The notes under the pieces were generated by a model, which searched no databases, was not told where the DNA came from, and saw only the letters and a list, made by a program, of their open reading frames with translations. The position numbers and the translations under genes were made by a program. Positions 7,039 to 13,840 of a DNA stretch of 15,426 nt are shown in pieces (the stretch's first letter is position 1; each line of letters begins with the position of its first letter). Location of the stretch: positions 1 through 15,426 of the forward strand of contig CAJTUT010000026.1 in the NCBI GenBank assembly GCA_910579455.1, read 5' to 3'. The DNA is from an uncultured Bacilli bacterium (GTDB lineage Bacteria > Bacillota_I > Bacilli_A > RF39 > UBA660).

Positions 7039-7887
7039 CTATTTTATCATAAAAACCCCAATTGTTATCAAAATACCTGAAATTATTTTTTTCCATATAT
7101 CCTCTCTCTTTTTAAAAAAAAGATAAGCAAATAATACATTTAAGATTACAGTAAGACTACATAAAGGAGCAATTTTAGTTACCTCTCCTAATTGATAAGA
7201 TTTCAGTTTTGTAACCATCATAAGTGACCAGCTAATACCAGTAAGTAAAACTAAATATTTTGAATTGGTTTTCCACTCCCTTGTAATCTCTTTTATTTTT
7301 ATTCTTTCTGTTATCAAGATTAAAATTGATGGAAATAGTAAAGTTACAGAAACATAAAAAGCCAAATTAAAAGAGTTTGAAGTATTCACATCTAAAAACA
7401 GAGCCATCCCCATACATAAATTAGCTACAATCCCTAAGAAAAGATACCTATTTTTCTTCCATGCTCCTTTTTGATAAAAAATTAACATATTACTTCCTAT
7501 TAAAAGAATGGAACCTAAGATTTTTTGAAATGTTAACTCCTCTTTAAAAAAAAGAAATCCCATCATCATAACAAATACATTAGATAATTGTTTGATGATA
7601 CTATAACTTGATGCTTCCATACCACTTCTTGCTGTTGTGGCTAACCTATTTTGTATCGTATAAAAAATAATGGCAAAGCTCAAGAAAAAATAAACTTTGG
7701 GATCTTTTGGAAATCTCATTTCAAAAAAAGGAAGAAATAGCAAACTAAAACTTCCTGCAATAAACTCTACTAACACAGTAAGAGCTCCTGCACTTTTCAT
7801 TTTTACGGATACTGCTTTATAGCTCTCATTAAATACCACCGTAATCCCTAAATAAAAACATAAAAATAGATAAGCATTTTGTAACAT
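7039..7887 (-). CDS. EamA/DMT-family transporter
   Basis: 282 residues, almost entirely hydrophobic helices: about ten membrane segments arranged as two repeats (about 1-140 and 148-282), each ending in the typical pattern of the drug/metabolite transporter superfamily, for example FLFFKEELTFQKILGSILLI (first EamA unit) and FAYLFFKKREDIWKKIISGI (second). It lies in the cytoplasmic membrane and exports or imports a small metabolite that cannot be inferred. The ATG at 7887 has GAGGG about 6 nt upstream. No terminator separates it from the broken gene after it. Confidence 0.85.
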   Translation of the reverse strand: MLQNAYLFLCFYLGITVVFNESYKAVSVKMKSAGALTVLVEFIAGSFSLLFLPFFEMRFPKDPKVYFFLSFAIIFYTIQNRLATTARSGMEASSYSIIKQLSNVFVMMMGFLFFKEELTFQKILGSILLIGSNMLIFYQKGAWKKNRYLFLGIVANLCMGMALFLDVNTSNSFNLAFYVSVTLLFPSILILITERIKIKEITREWKTNSKYLVLLTGISWSLMMVTKLKSYQLGEVTKIAPLCSLTVILNVLFAYLFFKKREDIWKKIISGILITIGVFMIK

Positions 7888-8245
7888 AAACTACCCTCTT
7901 TCTAAAAATATTGTATTCTTTTATTTTCTCTCTGTTCTTATAGATAATTCTAATGTTTTATAAAAATAAAGATTCGCTAGAAAATTAAAACATTATCTTT
8001 TCTGGAAATAACAACCAAACACAAATTCAAAAACTATTCTAATCAAAAATGATTCCTTCTAACTGCTATTTATGAAACCTATTAGCAGTAAATTTGTTTC
8101 CACATTAAATAAACTTACGATTGAGAGCATGATAAAATTTAAAAATGAGACGTTTCCAATAAATTATTCCCTATCATTTGATACTATGTTTACTAGCTAT
8201 TTAAAAGAAGTGAATACTAAAAAAATCTCAATTACTGAGATTTTT
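7888..8245. other. Gene-poor stretch with two inverted repeats
   Basis: No convincing gene. A 66-codon plus-strand frame starting at 8072 has no ribosome-binding site, resembles nothing I recognise and runs through a terminator into the cotJC 3' end, so it is left out. Two perfect inverted repeats are present: TAATGTTTTA (7951-7960) with TAAAACATTA (7986-7995), and ACTGCTA (8062-8068) with TAGCAGT (8083-8089). The promoter of the transporter gene should lie here on the minus strand but is not clear. Confidence 0.6.
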
Positions 8246-8247
8246 TT
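8219..8247. terminator. Intrinsic terminator after cotJC
   Basis: A perfect 12-bp stem, AAAAAAATCTCA with TGAGATTTTTTT around a 5-nt loop (8231-8235). T tracts flank it on both strands so it can work in both directions. It touches the cotJC stop codon (8248-8246) and ends the cotJ operon. Confidence 0.85.
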
Positions 8248-8932
8248 ACATTTCCTGAGTAAAATTATTTAAAAATTGACTCATATTATTTAATCCTTGA
8301 CTCATACTATCTAAAAAGTTACCACTTGTATTATTGGTGTTTTGATTATTTGTATTATTCATATGATTACTATTTCCATTATACATTTTTTCATAATGTT
8401 CAAATAATTCTTTAAATCTATTATAATGAACTACTTCCCTTTGTCTTAACCAAAGTAAGGGTCCAATGACATCAGGATCATTCGTTAGATCAATTAAATT
8501 TTCATATACAGCTCTTGCCTTTTGTTCAGCTGCCATATCCTCAGAAATATCCGCTAACGGATCTCCTGTTGTAGCGAAATAGGTAACAGTAAATGGCATT
8601 CCATTTGCATCTGTTGGATATAAGGCTTTATTATGCTCTGCATAGTGAGGATCAAGTCCAGCTTCCTTAATTTCTTCCATAGTGGCATCTTTCATTAATT
8701 GATACACCATCGTTGAAATCATTTCAATATGGGCTAACTCTTCGGTCCCAATATCTGTAAGTAAAGCCTTTCCCTTATTATCTGGCATAGTATATCTTTG
8801 ATTTAAGTAACGTAAGGCTGCTGCAAGTTCTCCATTAGAACCACCATATTGTGTTACTAACAACTTCGCCATTCTTAAATCCTTTTTCTTAATATTTACT
8901 GGATATTGTAATCTTTTTTGATATGCCCACAT
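8246..8932 (-). CDS. cotJC: CotJC-type manganese catalase / spore coat protein
   Basis: 228 residues from the ATG at 8932, beginning MWAYQKRLQYPVNIK, the standard CotJC start; a nine-codon upstream extension is in frame, but AAGGGGG sits just before this ATG, which overlaps the upstream stop as TAATG. It is a ferritin-like di-manganese protein that would split hydrogen peroxide. Probable ligands are visible: Glu35 (GGSNGELAAALRYL), Glu65 and His68 (GTEELAHIEM), Glu136 (AAEQKARAVYE), His169 with Glu166 (REVVHYNRF). Residues about 195-228 form a tail rich in Asn and Ser after the catalase fold ends; CotJC of Bacillus subtilis lacks it (189 residues). Second gene of a two-gene operon. Confidence 0.93.
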   Translation of the reverse strand: MWAYQKRLQYPVNIKKKDLRMAKLLVTQYGGSNGELAAALRYLNQRYTMPDNKGKALLTDIGTEELAHIEMISTMVYQLMKDATMEEIKEAGLDPHYAEHNKALYPTDANGMPFTVTYFATTGDPLADISEDMAAEQKARAVYENLIDLTNDPDVIGPLLWLRQREVVHYNRFKELFEHYEKMYNGNSNHMNNTNNQNTNNTSGNFLDSMSQGLNNMSQFLNNFTQEM

Positions 8933-9360
8933 TAACTTATACCCCCTTCCCATGGCCATTTATCTTTTTCCCATGAGAAACTATTAGATAACTCATCACT
9001 AGAAATAGTTAATGGTCCATATTTAGACTCATAGTCCATCATTAACTGATTGGCTCTTGTTCTATAATCATTAAATAATGCTAACATTGTAGTATCTTCC
9101 GGATGAAGATCCAAATATAAGTTTAATTCATGAGCAGCAAAAGCATATCTAGATAATTCTAAGAACAATGCATCTTTTTCATTTGTAGCACGTAACTTTA
9201 CAGGTTGATAATCCTTATAACCTTGATATAAATCAGAAAATAAATTTCCCTTATTATATCCTTCTTCTGGAGTATAAAGATTCGGTTGATTATTATTCAT
9301 CATACTGGGTGTAGTATTTCTTAAATAATCATTTGATAGATAATCATTATAACTATACAT
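8932..9360 (-). CDS. cotJB: CotJA-CotJB fused spore coat protein
   Basis: 142 residues from the ATG at 9360, which has AAGGAGG 5 nt upstream; an in-frame GTG at 9375 is inside that ribosome-binding region and is unlikely. Residues about 25-55 (LYTPEEGYNKGNLFSDLYQGY) look like the core of CotJA, and residues about 62-142 (ALFLELSRYAFAAHELNLYL ... WPWEGG) are CotJB. In B. subtilis these are two genes, cotJA and cotJB, ahead of cotJC; here one frame holds both. The N-terminal 24 residues are polar and Asn-rich. It is co-transcribed with the catalase and presumably assembles with it. Confidence 0.85.
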   Translation of the reverse strand: MYSYNDYLSNDYLRNTTPSMMNNNQPNLYTPEEGYNKGNLFSDLYQGYKDYQPVKLRATNEKDALFLELSRYAFAAHELNLYLDLHPEDTTMLALFNDYRTRANQLMMDYESKYGPLTISSDELSNSFSWEKDKWPWEGGIS

Positions 9361-9399
9361 ATTTTCCTCCTTCACTTTAATTTATTCTTTTAGGTAAAT

Positions 9400-9428
9400 A
9401 GTGTATGGACAAATAACTAAAAACTTAA
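9400..9428 (-). promoter_or_regulatory. Sigma-E-like sporulation promoter of the cotJ operon
   Basis: Minus strand 9407-9400 reads CATACACT, a perfect match to the B. subtilis sigma-E -10 consensus CATACAnT. Fourteen bases upstream, TTAAGTT (9428-9422) matches the -35 consensus KMATATT at 4 of 7. The predicted start near 9393 leaves a 5' leader of about 33 nt before the cotJ ATG. The cotJ operon of B. subtilis is sigma-E controlled, so the site agrees with the gene. Confidence 0.65.
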
Positions 9429-9448
9429 AAAAGCCTTGATTTTTTAAG
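9424..9448. repeat. Perfect AT-rich inverted repeat between cotJ and tRNA-His
   Basis: CTTAAAAAA (9424-9432) and TTTTTTAAG (9440-9448) form a 9-bp stem with a 7-nt loop. It lies between divergent units, overlapping the -35 region of the cotJ promoter on one side and upstream of the tRNA promoter on the other. No transcript is known to end here, so its role is unclear. Confidence 0.6.
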
Positions 9449-9463
9449 CAATTTATAATAAAC

Positions 9464-9469
9464 TATAAT
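9464..9469 (+). promoter_or_regulatory. -10 box of tRNA-His
   Basis: TATAAT at 9464-9469, with the tRNA beginning 15 nt later. A second TATAAT lies at 9454-9459. No good -35 at 17 bp (TTTTTA at 9441-9446). Confidence 0.5.
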
Positions 9470-9483
9470 AGTCTTATATATAT

Positions 9484-9560
9484 GGCGTCATTGGTGAAGT
9501 GGTTAACACGCTAGTTTGTGGCACTAGTATGCAAGAGTTCGATTCTCTTATGGCGCCCCA
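9484..9560 (+). tRNA. trnH: tRNA-His (anticodon GTG)
   Basis: Full cloverleaf with encoded CCA. G-1 at 9484 pairs with C73 at 9557, the histidine identity pair. The acceptor stem GCGTCAT pairs with ATGGCGC (one G-T wobble). The anticodon stem is CTAGT/ACTAG around TTGTGGC with GTG at 9518-9520. The T arm AAGAG-TTCGATT-CTCTT is intact. Confidence 0.97.
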
Positions 9561-9603
9561 TTTATGGGAAAATCAAACCTTTTGGTTTGTTTGATAGCTA
9601 AAA

Positions 9604-9637
9604 GCTAGGAATTTCAATAGGAAATCCTAGTTTTTTT
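9604..9637 (+). terminator. Intrinsic terminator after tRNA-His
   Basis: CTAGGAATTTC (9605-9615) folds with GGAAATCCTAG (9620-9630) around a short loop with one A-A mismatch, followed by seven Ts (9631-9637). A smaller hairpin AAACC-TTTT-GGTTT precedes it. It lies only about 25 bp ahead of the next ORF's start, which has no visible promoter of its own. Confidence 0.8.
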
Positions 9638-9662
9638 GCATATTAAGGAAAGGTTTGATAGT

Positions 9663-9962
9663 ATGAAATTTGAGAAAGTTAATATGCCATTAAATAAGAA
9701 TTTATATAATAAGTTAAATAATATGTGCATATTTAATAATTTAAAATTAGAGTATAAAAATGGAATTGTATTTAGAGTGGCTGATACGAATGTTAATTTT
9801 ATTGAGCCGCATAGATTTATTATTAAAGTAAATGATATAGTGTTGGTTCTATTATGCTATGATAATTTTAATTTATATTTATATGATAAAGATATTATAA
9901 TAAATATGCCTTTGTTAAAAGAATTGATTAAAGAAATAAAGGAAAAAAATTATGGGGCGTAG
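9663..9962 (+). CDS. Small protein of unknown function
   Basis: 99 residues from the ATG at 9663, which has AAGGAAAGG 9 nt upstream; an upstream ATG at 9636 sits in the terminator T-run and is less likely. I do not recognise a family. It is Asn/Ile/Lys-rich, without signal peptide or membrane helix, with alternating hydrophobic residues in the middle (HRFIIKVNDIVLVLLCYDNF) suggesting a beta-rich core, and a C-terminal Lys/Glu helix. Its last codons overlap the next ORF by 11 bp, so the two are translationally coupled and probably arrived together as part of a mobile element. Confidence 0.6.
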   Translation: MKFEKVNMPLNKNLYNKLNNMCIFNNLKLEYKNGIVFRVADTNVNFIEPHRFIIKVNDIVLVLLCYDNFNLYLYDKDIIINMPLLKELIKEIKEKNYGA

Positions 9963-10302
9963 AAGATTTGGCGTTACATTATTAAGTACCCCAGAATGTT
10001 ATTTATTTAGTGAAAAAGAAATAAAGGCGGTTTATTATAATTTAATTAAGTTTATAAAATATAAGTATAGAAATAGTGATTATGATTATAGCATTTTAGT
10101 TGGATTATCTAATGTAGATGGGAAAAGTGCCAAAGATATGAAAGGTCGCCCAGAGTTCCAAAAAATGATAAATGATTTATGTAATGGTGTTATAGATACG
10201 ATTTGCATTTATAAATTAGATAGGTTGACAAGGTCTATTAAAGATTTAGAAGAAATATTAGTTTTGTTAGAAGAAAAGAATTGCATTTGCATTTATGCTT
10301 AG
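9952..10302 (+). pseudogene. Serine recombinase (resolvase/invertase) remnant
   Basis: 116 residues. Residues 64-98 (KGRPEFQKMINDL ... IYKLDRLTRSIKD) match the second half of the resolvase catalytic domain of serine recombinases, where KLDRL(S/T)R is the signature. The N-terminal strand that should read Y-x-R-x-S is altered to GVTLLSTPE: a Ser remains (Ser12) but the usual Arg two residues earlier is absent. The frame ends just after LEEKNCICIYA, before the end of the catalytic domain, and no DNA-binding domain follows. Very probably inactive, left by an integrated element next to tRNA-His. A regulatory or coupled role with the upstream small protein cannot be excluded. Confidence 0.75.
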
Positions 10303-10319
10303 AAAGTTAGAAAAATGGC

Positions 10320-10348
10320 TTGACTTATGAAGCATAATTTAATAGAAT
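10320..10348 (+). promoter_or_regulatory. Promoter-like element in a gene-free stretch
   Basis: TTGACT (10320-10325) and TAGAAT (10343-10348) are spaced by 17 bp, a good vegetative-type promoter; predicted start near 10355. It lies just after the recombinase remnant and points towards the candidate small RNA. Confidence 0.45.
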
Positions 10349-10354
10349 AAATTT

Positions 10355-10479
10355 AAAGAAAAGGCAATAAAATAAAGGTTTAATGCCTATTGGAATTTTG
10401 CCCCATATTGAATTTTACTCGACACCTTTGTGCGAGAATCTAGTAAAAGTTCGTAATACTTGATATTATGATTTTTTTT
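10355..10479 (+). ncRNA. Candidate small RNA
   Basis: The segment from the predicted start to a T8 run has no ORF but several hairpins: GGCA/TGCC near 10363-10386, a stronger one CTCG-a-CAC-CTTT-GTG-CGAG at 10418-10436, and CGTAATA-CTTGA-TATTATG (10452-10470) leading into eight Ts (10472-10479), which could be a weak terminator. The identity is unknown, and it may be only the edge of a decayed element. Confidence 0.3.
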
Positions 10480-10551
10480 CTTTGCAGGAAATGATGATTA
10501 TATAAGAAGAAATACGAATAATATAATTTAAAACAACTTTATTATATTCTA

Positions 10552-10560
10552 TGGTATAAT
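10552..10560 (+). promoter_or_regulatory. Extended -10 promoter of the acetyltransferase operon
   Basis: TGG-TATAAT at 10552-10560 is a TGn extended -10; the -35 is poor. The AAGGAGG ribosome-binding site follows at 10567-10573, so the mRNA leader is very short. Confidence 0.65.
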
Positions 10561-10578
10561 ATGAGTAAGGAGGAATAA

Positions 10579-11061
10579 ATGTTGAAAAATATAAGTATTG
10601 AAAATTTAAGAAAAAACAGTGATTTAGAACTAATAGCAGAACAATATGCAAACTATTATAATCATTCAGTTTTAGGTGAAAACTGGACAAAAGAATCAGC
10701 CACTGCATTATTCAACTATTTCTATAAACAAGCCCCTGATTTACTTTTTGTCGCATATGATAATAATAAACCAGTTGGTATTATTATGAGTGCCCTAAAA
10801 CCATGGTGGGATGGCATGCATTTAGAAGATGGTGAAGTTTTTGTTGTAAAAGAGTATCAACATGGGGGGGTAGCAAAGGCCTTATTCAAGAAACTATTTG
10901 AATACGCTATAGAAAAATACAACGCTACTACATTAGAAGCACATACATATGAAGATGAAAATGGTTTTCCATATTGTTGGTATCAAAGAATTGGATTTGA
11001 AGAAATCAACGATTGGAAAATCATTAGTGGCGACATAAAAAAAATCATTACTAGATTATAA
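10579..11061 (+). CDS. GNAT-family N-acetyltransferase
   Basis: 160 residues. It would transfer an acetyl group from acetyl-CoA to a small molecule or protein amine; the substrate cannot be told. GNAT motif A is visible at about 92-108 (VFVVKEYQHGGVAKALFKKL), with the pyrophosphate-binding loop QHGGVA, and motif B near the end (YCWYQRIGFEEI). The ATG at 10579 has AAGGAGG 5 nt upstream. The loop is encoded by a G7 tract (10864-10870). First gene of a two-gene operon with the flavin-binding-type protein 21 bp downstream. Confidence 0.85.
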   Translation: MLKNISIENLRKNSDLELIAEQYANYYNHSVLGENWTKESATALFNYFYKQAPDLLFVAYDNNKPVGIIMSALKPWWDGMHLEDGEVFVVKEYQHGGVAKALFKKLFEYAIEKYNATTLEAHTYEDENGFPYCWYQRIGFEEINDWKIISGDIKKIITRL

Positions 11062-11082
11062 TTATAAAGGAGAATAAATTAT

Positions 11083-11487
11083 ATGAATGAAACATATAAA
11101 TTTTTAAAAGAAAATACTCAAGTAAATTATGTATCTACAATAAATGATAACAAACCTAGTTGTAGACCATTTGGAGATCCAGTTTTATTTAATAATAAAA
11201 TATATGTACTTACTAATAAGTTAAAAAATGTATCTAAACAGATTGCCAAAAATAATCATGTTTGCATCGTTGCTTATGACGGGAAAAATTGGATTAGAAT
11301 TAATTGTAAACTAATCGATGATAGTAACAATTCAGAAGCTAAAGAAGCAATTATCAAAGAATTTCCTTGGACGATAGAAGAAGGATATACTCTTGATAAT
11401 CCTGATTTTCAGATATTATATATAAAAGATGCTGACTCCAAGGTTTATGACGAGGATGGTAAAATAATACAAAGTTTCCAATTTTAA
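11083..11487 (+). CDS. Pyridoxamine 5'-phosphate oxidase-like (PNPOx) flavin-binding protein
   Basis: 134 residues. The start KENTQVNYVSTINDNKPSCR followed by PVLFNNKIYVLTNKLKNVS is the split-barrel pattern of the PNPOx-like FMN-binding family, and NNHVCIVAYDGKNWIRI is the central barrel strand pair. Members bind FMN or related cofactors as dimers; many have no known substrate. The ATG at 11083 has AAAGGAG 10 nt upstream. Co-transcribed with the acetyltransferase. Confidence 0.82.
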   Translation: MNETYKFLKENTQVNYVSTINDNKPSCRPFGDPVLFNNKIYVLTNKLKNVSKQIAKNNHVCIVAYDGKNWIRINCKLIDDSNNSEAKEAIIKEFPWTIEEGYTLDNPDFQILYIKDADSKVYDEDGKIIQSFQF

Positions 11488-11511
11488 ACTAATTGATTAA
11501 AAATCAAAATA

Positions 11512-11546
11512 TAAAAAGACGTTCTTATCGTTAAGTTCGCCTTTTA
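11512..11546. terminator. Candidate bidirectional terminator between convergent operons
   Basis: An imperfect hairpin: AAAAG-CG outer arm with CG-CTTTT, inner CTTA/TAAG. It lies between the converging stops at 11487 and 11550, with A/T tracts on both sides. Confidence 0.5.
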
Positions 11547-11549
11547 TTT

Positions 11550-12254
11550 TTATTTCATTAGAATAAAGATAAAAATCTTGTCTTCTATATTTTTTAACAC
11601 TGCAAATAAGTTGAGTGAACCATCTAGAATAAACTGTTTTAATAACTCAATAATTACTCCTAGAATAGAAAACATAGAAAAGAGCTCTACATTAGCTGGA
11701 ATAAAAGGAATATAATTGGGCTCTTTTTCTCCTGCTAAAACAAAAAGAGCTAAAACTGCAATTAACATCATAAATCCTGCAACATAATCAATTAACCCAC
11801 TAATTAAGTGTAGTAAAAAGATAACTCCTAAGCTAACCGCCTTTACACAGAAAAACAATAAATAATTGATAATAACTAGTAAAACTTTCATTCCTTTTAT
11901 TAAAATAGAATCTAGACCATTTCTTAAATAATTCATGAAAAATTGCCATTTTGTAATATAGGTTTCTGAATAATTTTCTCTATATTCTTGTGCTTTTGCA
12001 TGGTAAGTCTCTTCCCTATCCTTAGAAAATTGTTTTGCATGCTCTATTTCATTTAAAAGTTGATCATACTCTTTTCTTTTATCATCATCCAAAAGTGTTT
12101 CTTTTGCCTCGTTTAGGCTAACAATAATTTTATTGGCCTCTTCACTTTGATTGATATCAGGGTGATATTTTTTTGCCATATTTCTGTACGCCTTTTTTAT
12201 CTCTTCCTTGGTGGCATCTCTTTTAATACCTAATAACTCATAAAAATCGATCAT
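11550..12254 (-). CDS. Membrane-associated J-domain protein (DnaJ-like)
   Basis: 234 residues. Residues 2-67 are a J domain, with the HPD tripeptide at 31-33 that stimulates Hsp70 (DnaK) ATPase and the LDDDKRKEYDQLL helix IV end. Residues about 68-100 form a charged, probably coiled-coil linker. Then come about three hydrophobic segments (about 123-152, 154-174, 190-208), so the C-terminus is in the membrane and the J domain probably faces the cytoplasm. There is no Gly/Phe-rich region or zinc finger, so it is not DnaJ itself but a class C J protein that recruits DnaK to the membrane. The ATG at 12254 has GTGGAG 7 nt upstream; a possible TATAAT lies at 12281-12276. Confidence 0.88.
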   Translation of the reverse strand: MIDFYELLGIKRDATKEEIKKAYRNMAKKYHPDINQSEEANKIIVSLNEAKETLLDDDKRKEYDQLLNEIEHAKQFSKDREETYHAKAQEYRENYSETYITKWQFFMNYLRNGLDSILIKGMKVLLVIINYLLFFCVKAVSLGVIFLLHLISGLIDYVAGFMMLIAVLALFVLAGEKEPNYIPFIPANVELFSMFSILGVIIELLKQFILDGSLNLFAVLKNIEDKIFIFILMK

Positions 12255-12342
12255 ACTATTACTCCACTATATGCAATTATACATACTCCTTCTTTTTTGC
12301 TTATTATAACATTAATTACCAAATTTTACCATATTTTATTTT

Positions 12343-12365
12343 AAAAAAAGATAGCAGTCGCTACC
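12343..12365 (-). terminator. Intrinsic terminator of asnS
   Basis: Minus strand: GGTAGC-GACT-GCTATC (12365-12350) followed by seven Ts (12349-12343), starting immediately after the asnS stop. Confidence 0.88.
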
Positions 12366-13748
12366 TTAAAATTCACAATTTCCAGGCGTTCTAGGATATG
12401 GGATCACATCTCTAATATTTTCAACTCCTGTTAAATAGATTAATAATCGCTCAAAGCCCATACCAAATCCTGAGTGAACACAGCCACCAAATTTGCGTAA
12501 GTTGATATACCAATCTAATTCTTTTTGATCCATACCTAATTCATCCATTCTTGAAACCAGTTTCTCTAAATTTTCCTCTCTTTGACTTCCTCCCATAATC
12601 TCTCCTGCACCTGGTACCTCCAAATCAACTGCAGCCACTGTTTCGTTATCTTCATTTAATTTCATATAGAAAGCCTTAATATCTTTTGGCCAATTGGTAA
12701 TAAAAACAGGTCCATTAAAATATTCTGTAATATATTTTTCATGTTCTTTTGCAATATCCTCTCCATACTCTGGTTCAAATTCCCATTTGATATCCGCCTT
12801 TTTTAAAATATCAATCGTCTCTTTATGAGTAATTCTAGTGAATGTTGACTTTACTAATTTTTCTAATTTCTCTATTAATCCTTTTTCTACAAATTGATCT
12901 AAAAACTTCATTTCACTAGGACAATTTTTTAATACGTAATCTACTACATACTTTAACATTTCCTCCATAATTTCCATATCCCCTTCTAAATCGCAAAAAG
13001 CAATTTCTGGTTCAATCATCCAAAACTCATTAGCATGGACTTTAGTATTAGAATTCTCAGCCCTAAAAGTTGGTCCAAAAGTATAGGTCTTTTTATAAGC
13101 TAAAGCAAAGGTTTCTGCTTCTAACTGCCCTGATACAGTCAAAGATGCTTCCGTTTGAAACATATCCTTATTGTAATCCACTACCCCTTCACACATCGGT
13201 ACTTTCTCTAAATCAAAACAAGTGACGTGAAACATTTCTCCAGCTCCTTCACAGTCGCTTGCTGTTAATATTGGAGCATGAAAATATACATATCCTCTAT
13301 CTTGAAAATATTTGTGAATAGCATATGCTGCGATACTTCTAACCCTAAATACTGCCTGAAAAAGATTTGTTCTTGGTCGAAGATAAGCCTGTTCCCTTAA
13401 AAATTCACGAGAATGCTTCTTTGGCTGAATAGGATAATCCTCGGGACAATCCCCTAATAAAATCACTTCTATTGCTTGAAGTTCAAATGTTTGATTTTCC
13501 TTAGGAGACTTCACTACTTTCCCTTTCACCCTAATAGCTGAACCAACATGATATTTTTGAATCATTTCAAAATTCTCCAACTGATTATCGTAAACAATTT
13601 GAATATGATCAAAACAAGTTCCATCGGAAAAATCGATAAAACCAAATTCTTTTTGTCTCCTATGATTTCTGATCCAACCCTCTATTATTACCTCCTGATT
13701 CATATATTCTTCTATTTTTTGATATAATTCTTTTGCATCAATTACCAT
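12366..13748 (-). CDS. asnS: Asparaginyl-tRNA synthetase
   Basis: 460 residues, full length. It charges tRNA-Asn with asparagine using ATP in the cytoplasm. The N-terminal anticodon-binding OB fold covers about 1-110 (VIIEGWIRNHRRQKEFGFID), and the class II catalytic core follows: motif 2 with FRAE at 228-231 followed by HANEFWMIEPE, and motif 3 GFGMGFERLLIYLTG near 430. The sequence TCFDLEKVPMCEGVVDYNKD within the core and the C-terminus VIPYPRTPGNCEF are typical of AsnRS rather than AspRS. The ATG at 13748 has AAAGGAGG 8 nt upstream. Confidence 0.97.
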   Translation of the reverse strand: MVIDAKELYQKIEEYMNQEVIIEGWIRNHRRQKEFGFIDFSDGTCFDHIQIVYDNQLENFEMIQKYHVGSAIRVKGKVVKSPKENQTFELQAIEVILLGDCPEDYPIQPKKHSREFLREQAYLRPRTNLFQAVFRVRSIAAYAIHKYFQDRGYVYFHAPILTASDCEGAGEMFHVTCFDLEKVPMCEGVVDYNKDMFQTEASLTVSGQLEAETFALAYKKTYTFGPTFRAENSNTKVHANEFWMIEPEIAFCDLEGDMEIMEEMLKYVVDYVLKNCPSEMKFLDQFVEKGLIEKLEKLVKSTFTRITHKETIDILKKADIKWEFEPEYGEDIAKEHEKYITEYFNGPVFITNWPKDIKAFYMKLNEDNETVAAVDLEVPGAGEIMGGSQREENLEKLVSRMDELGMDQKELDWYINLRKFGGCVHSGFGMGFERLLIYLTGVENIRDVIPYPRTPGNCEF

Positions 13749-13767
13749 AATTTATTCCTCCTTTTTC

Positions 13768-13788
13768 ATTATACCACTTATTATACCA
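13768..13788 (-). promoter_or_regulatory. Tandem extended -10 promoter of asnS
   Basis: The minus strand holds two near-identical 12-bp units, TGGTATAATAAG and TGGTATAATGAA, giving TATAAT at 13785-13780 and 13773-13768, each with an extended TGG. The downstream one puts the start almost at the ribosome-binding site. asnS can thus be transcribed without the T-box upstream of the preceding gene. Confidence 0.65.
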
Positions 13789-13840
13789 TTGATTAATAAG
13801 ATATTTCCAATTTATACGCATTAGGCTTTTCTTTACAAAT

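Noticed and set aside
8072..8272. 66-codon plus-strand ORF
   Set aside because: No Shine-Dalgarno site, no recognised family, and it reads through the cotJC terminator into its coding end.
9484..10500. Attachment-site duplication of the tRNA-His 3' end
   Set aside because: No second copy of the tRNA 3' sequence was found downstream, so integration at the tRNA is not supported.
10466..10708. 80-codon minus-strand ORF
   Set aside because: Antisense to the acetyltransferase start and its promoter; composition is that of a shadow frame.
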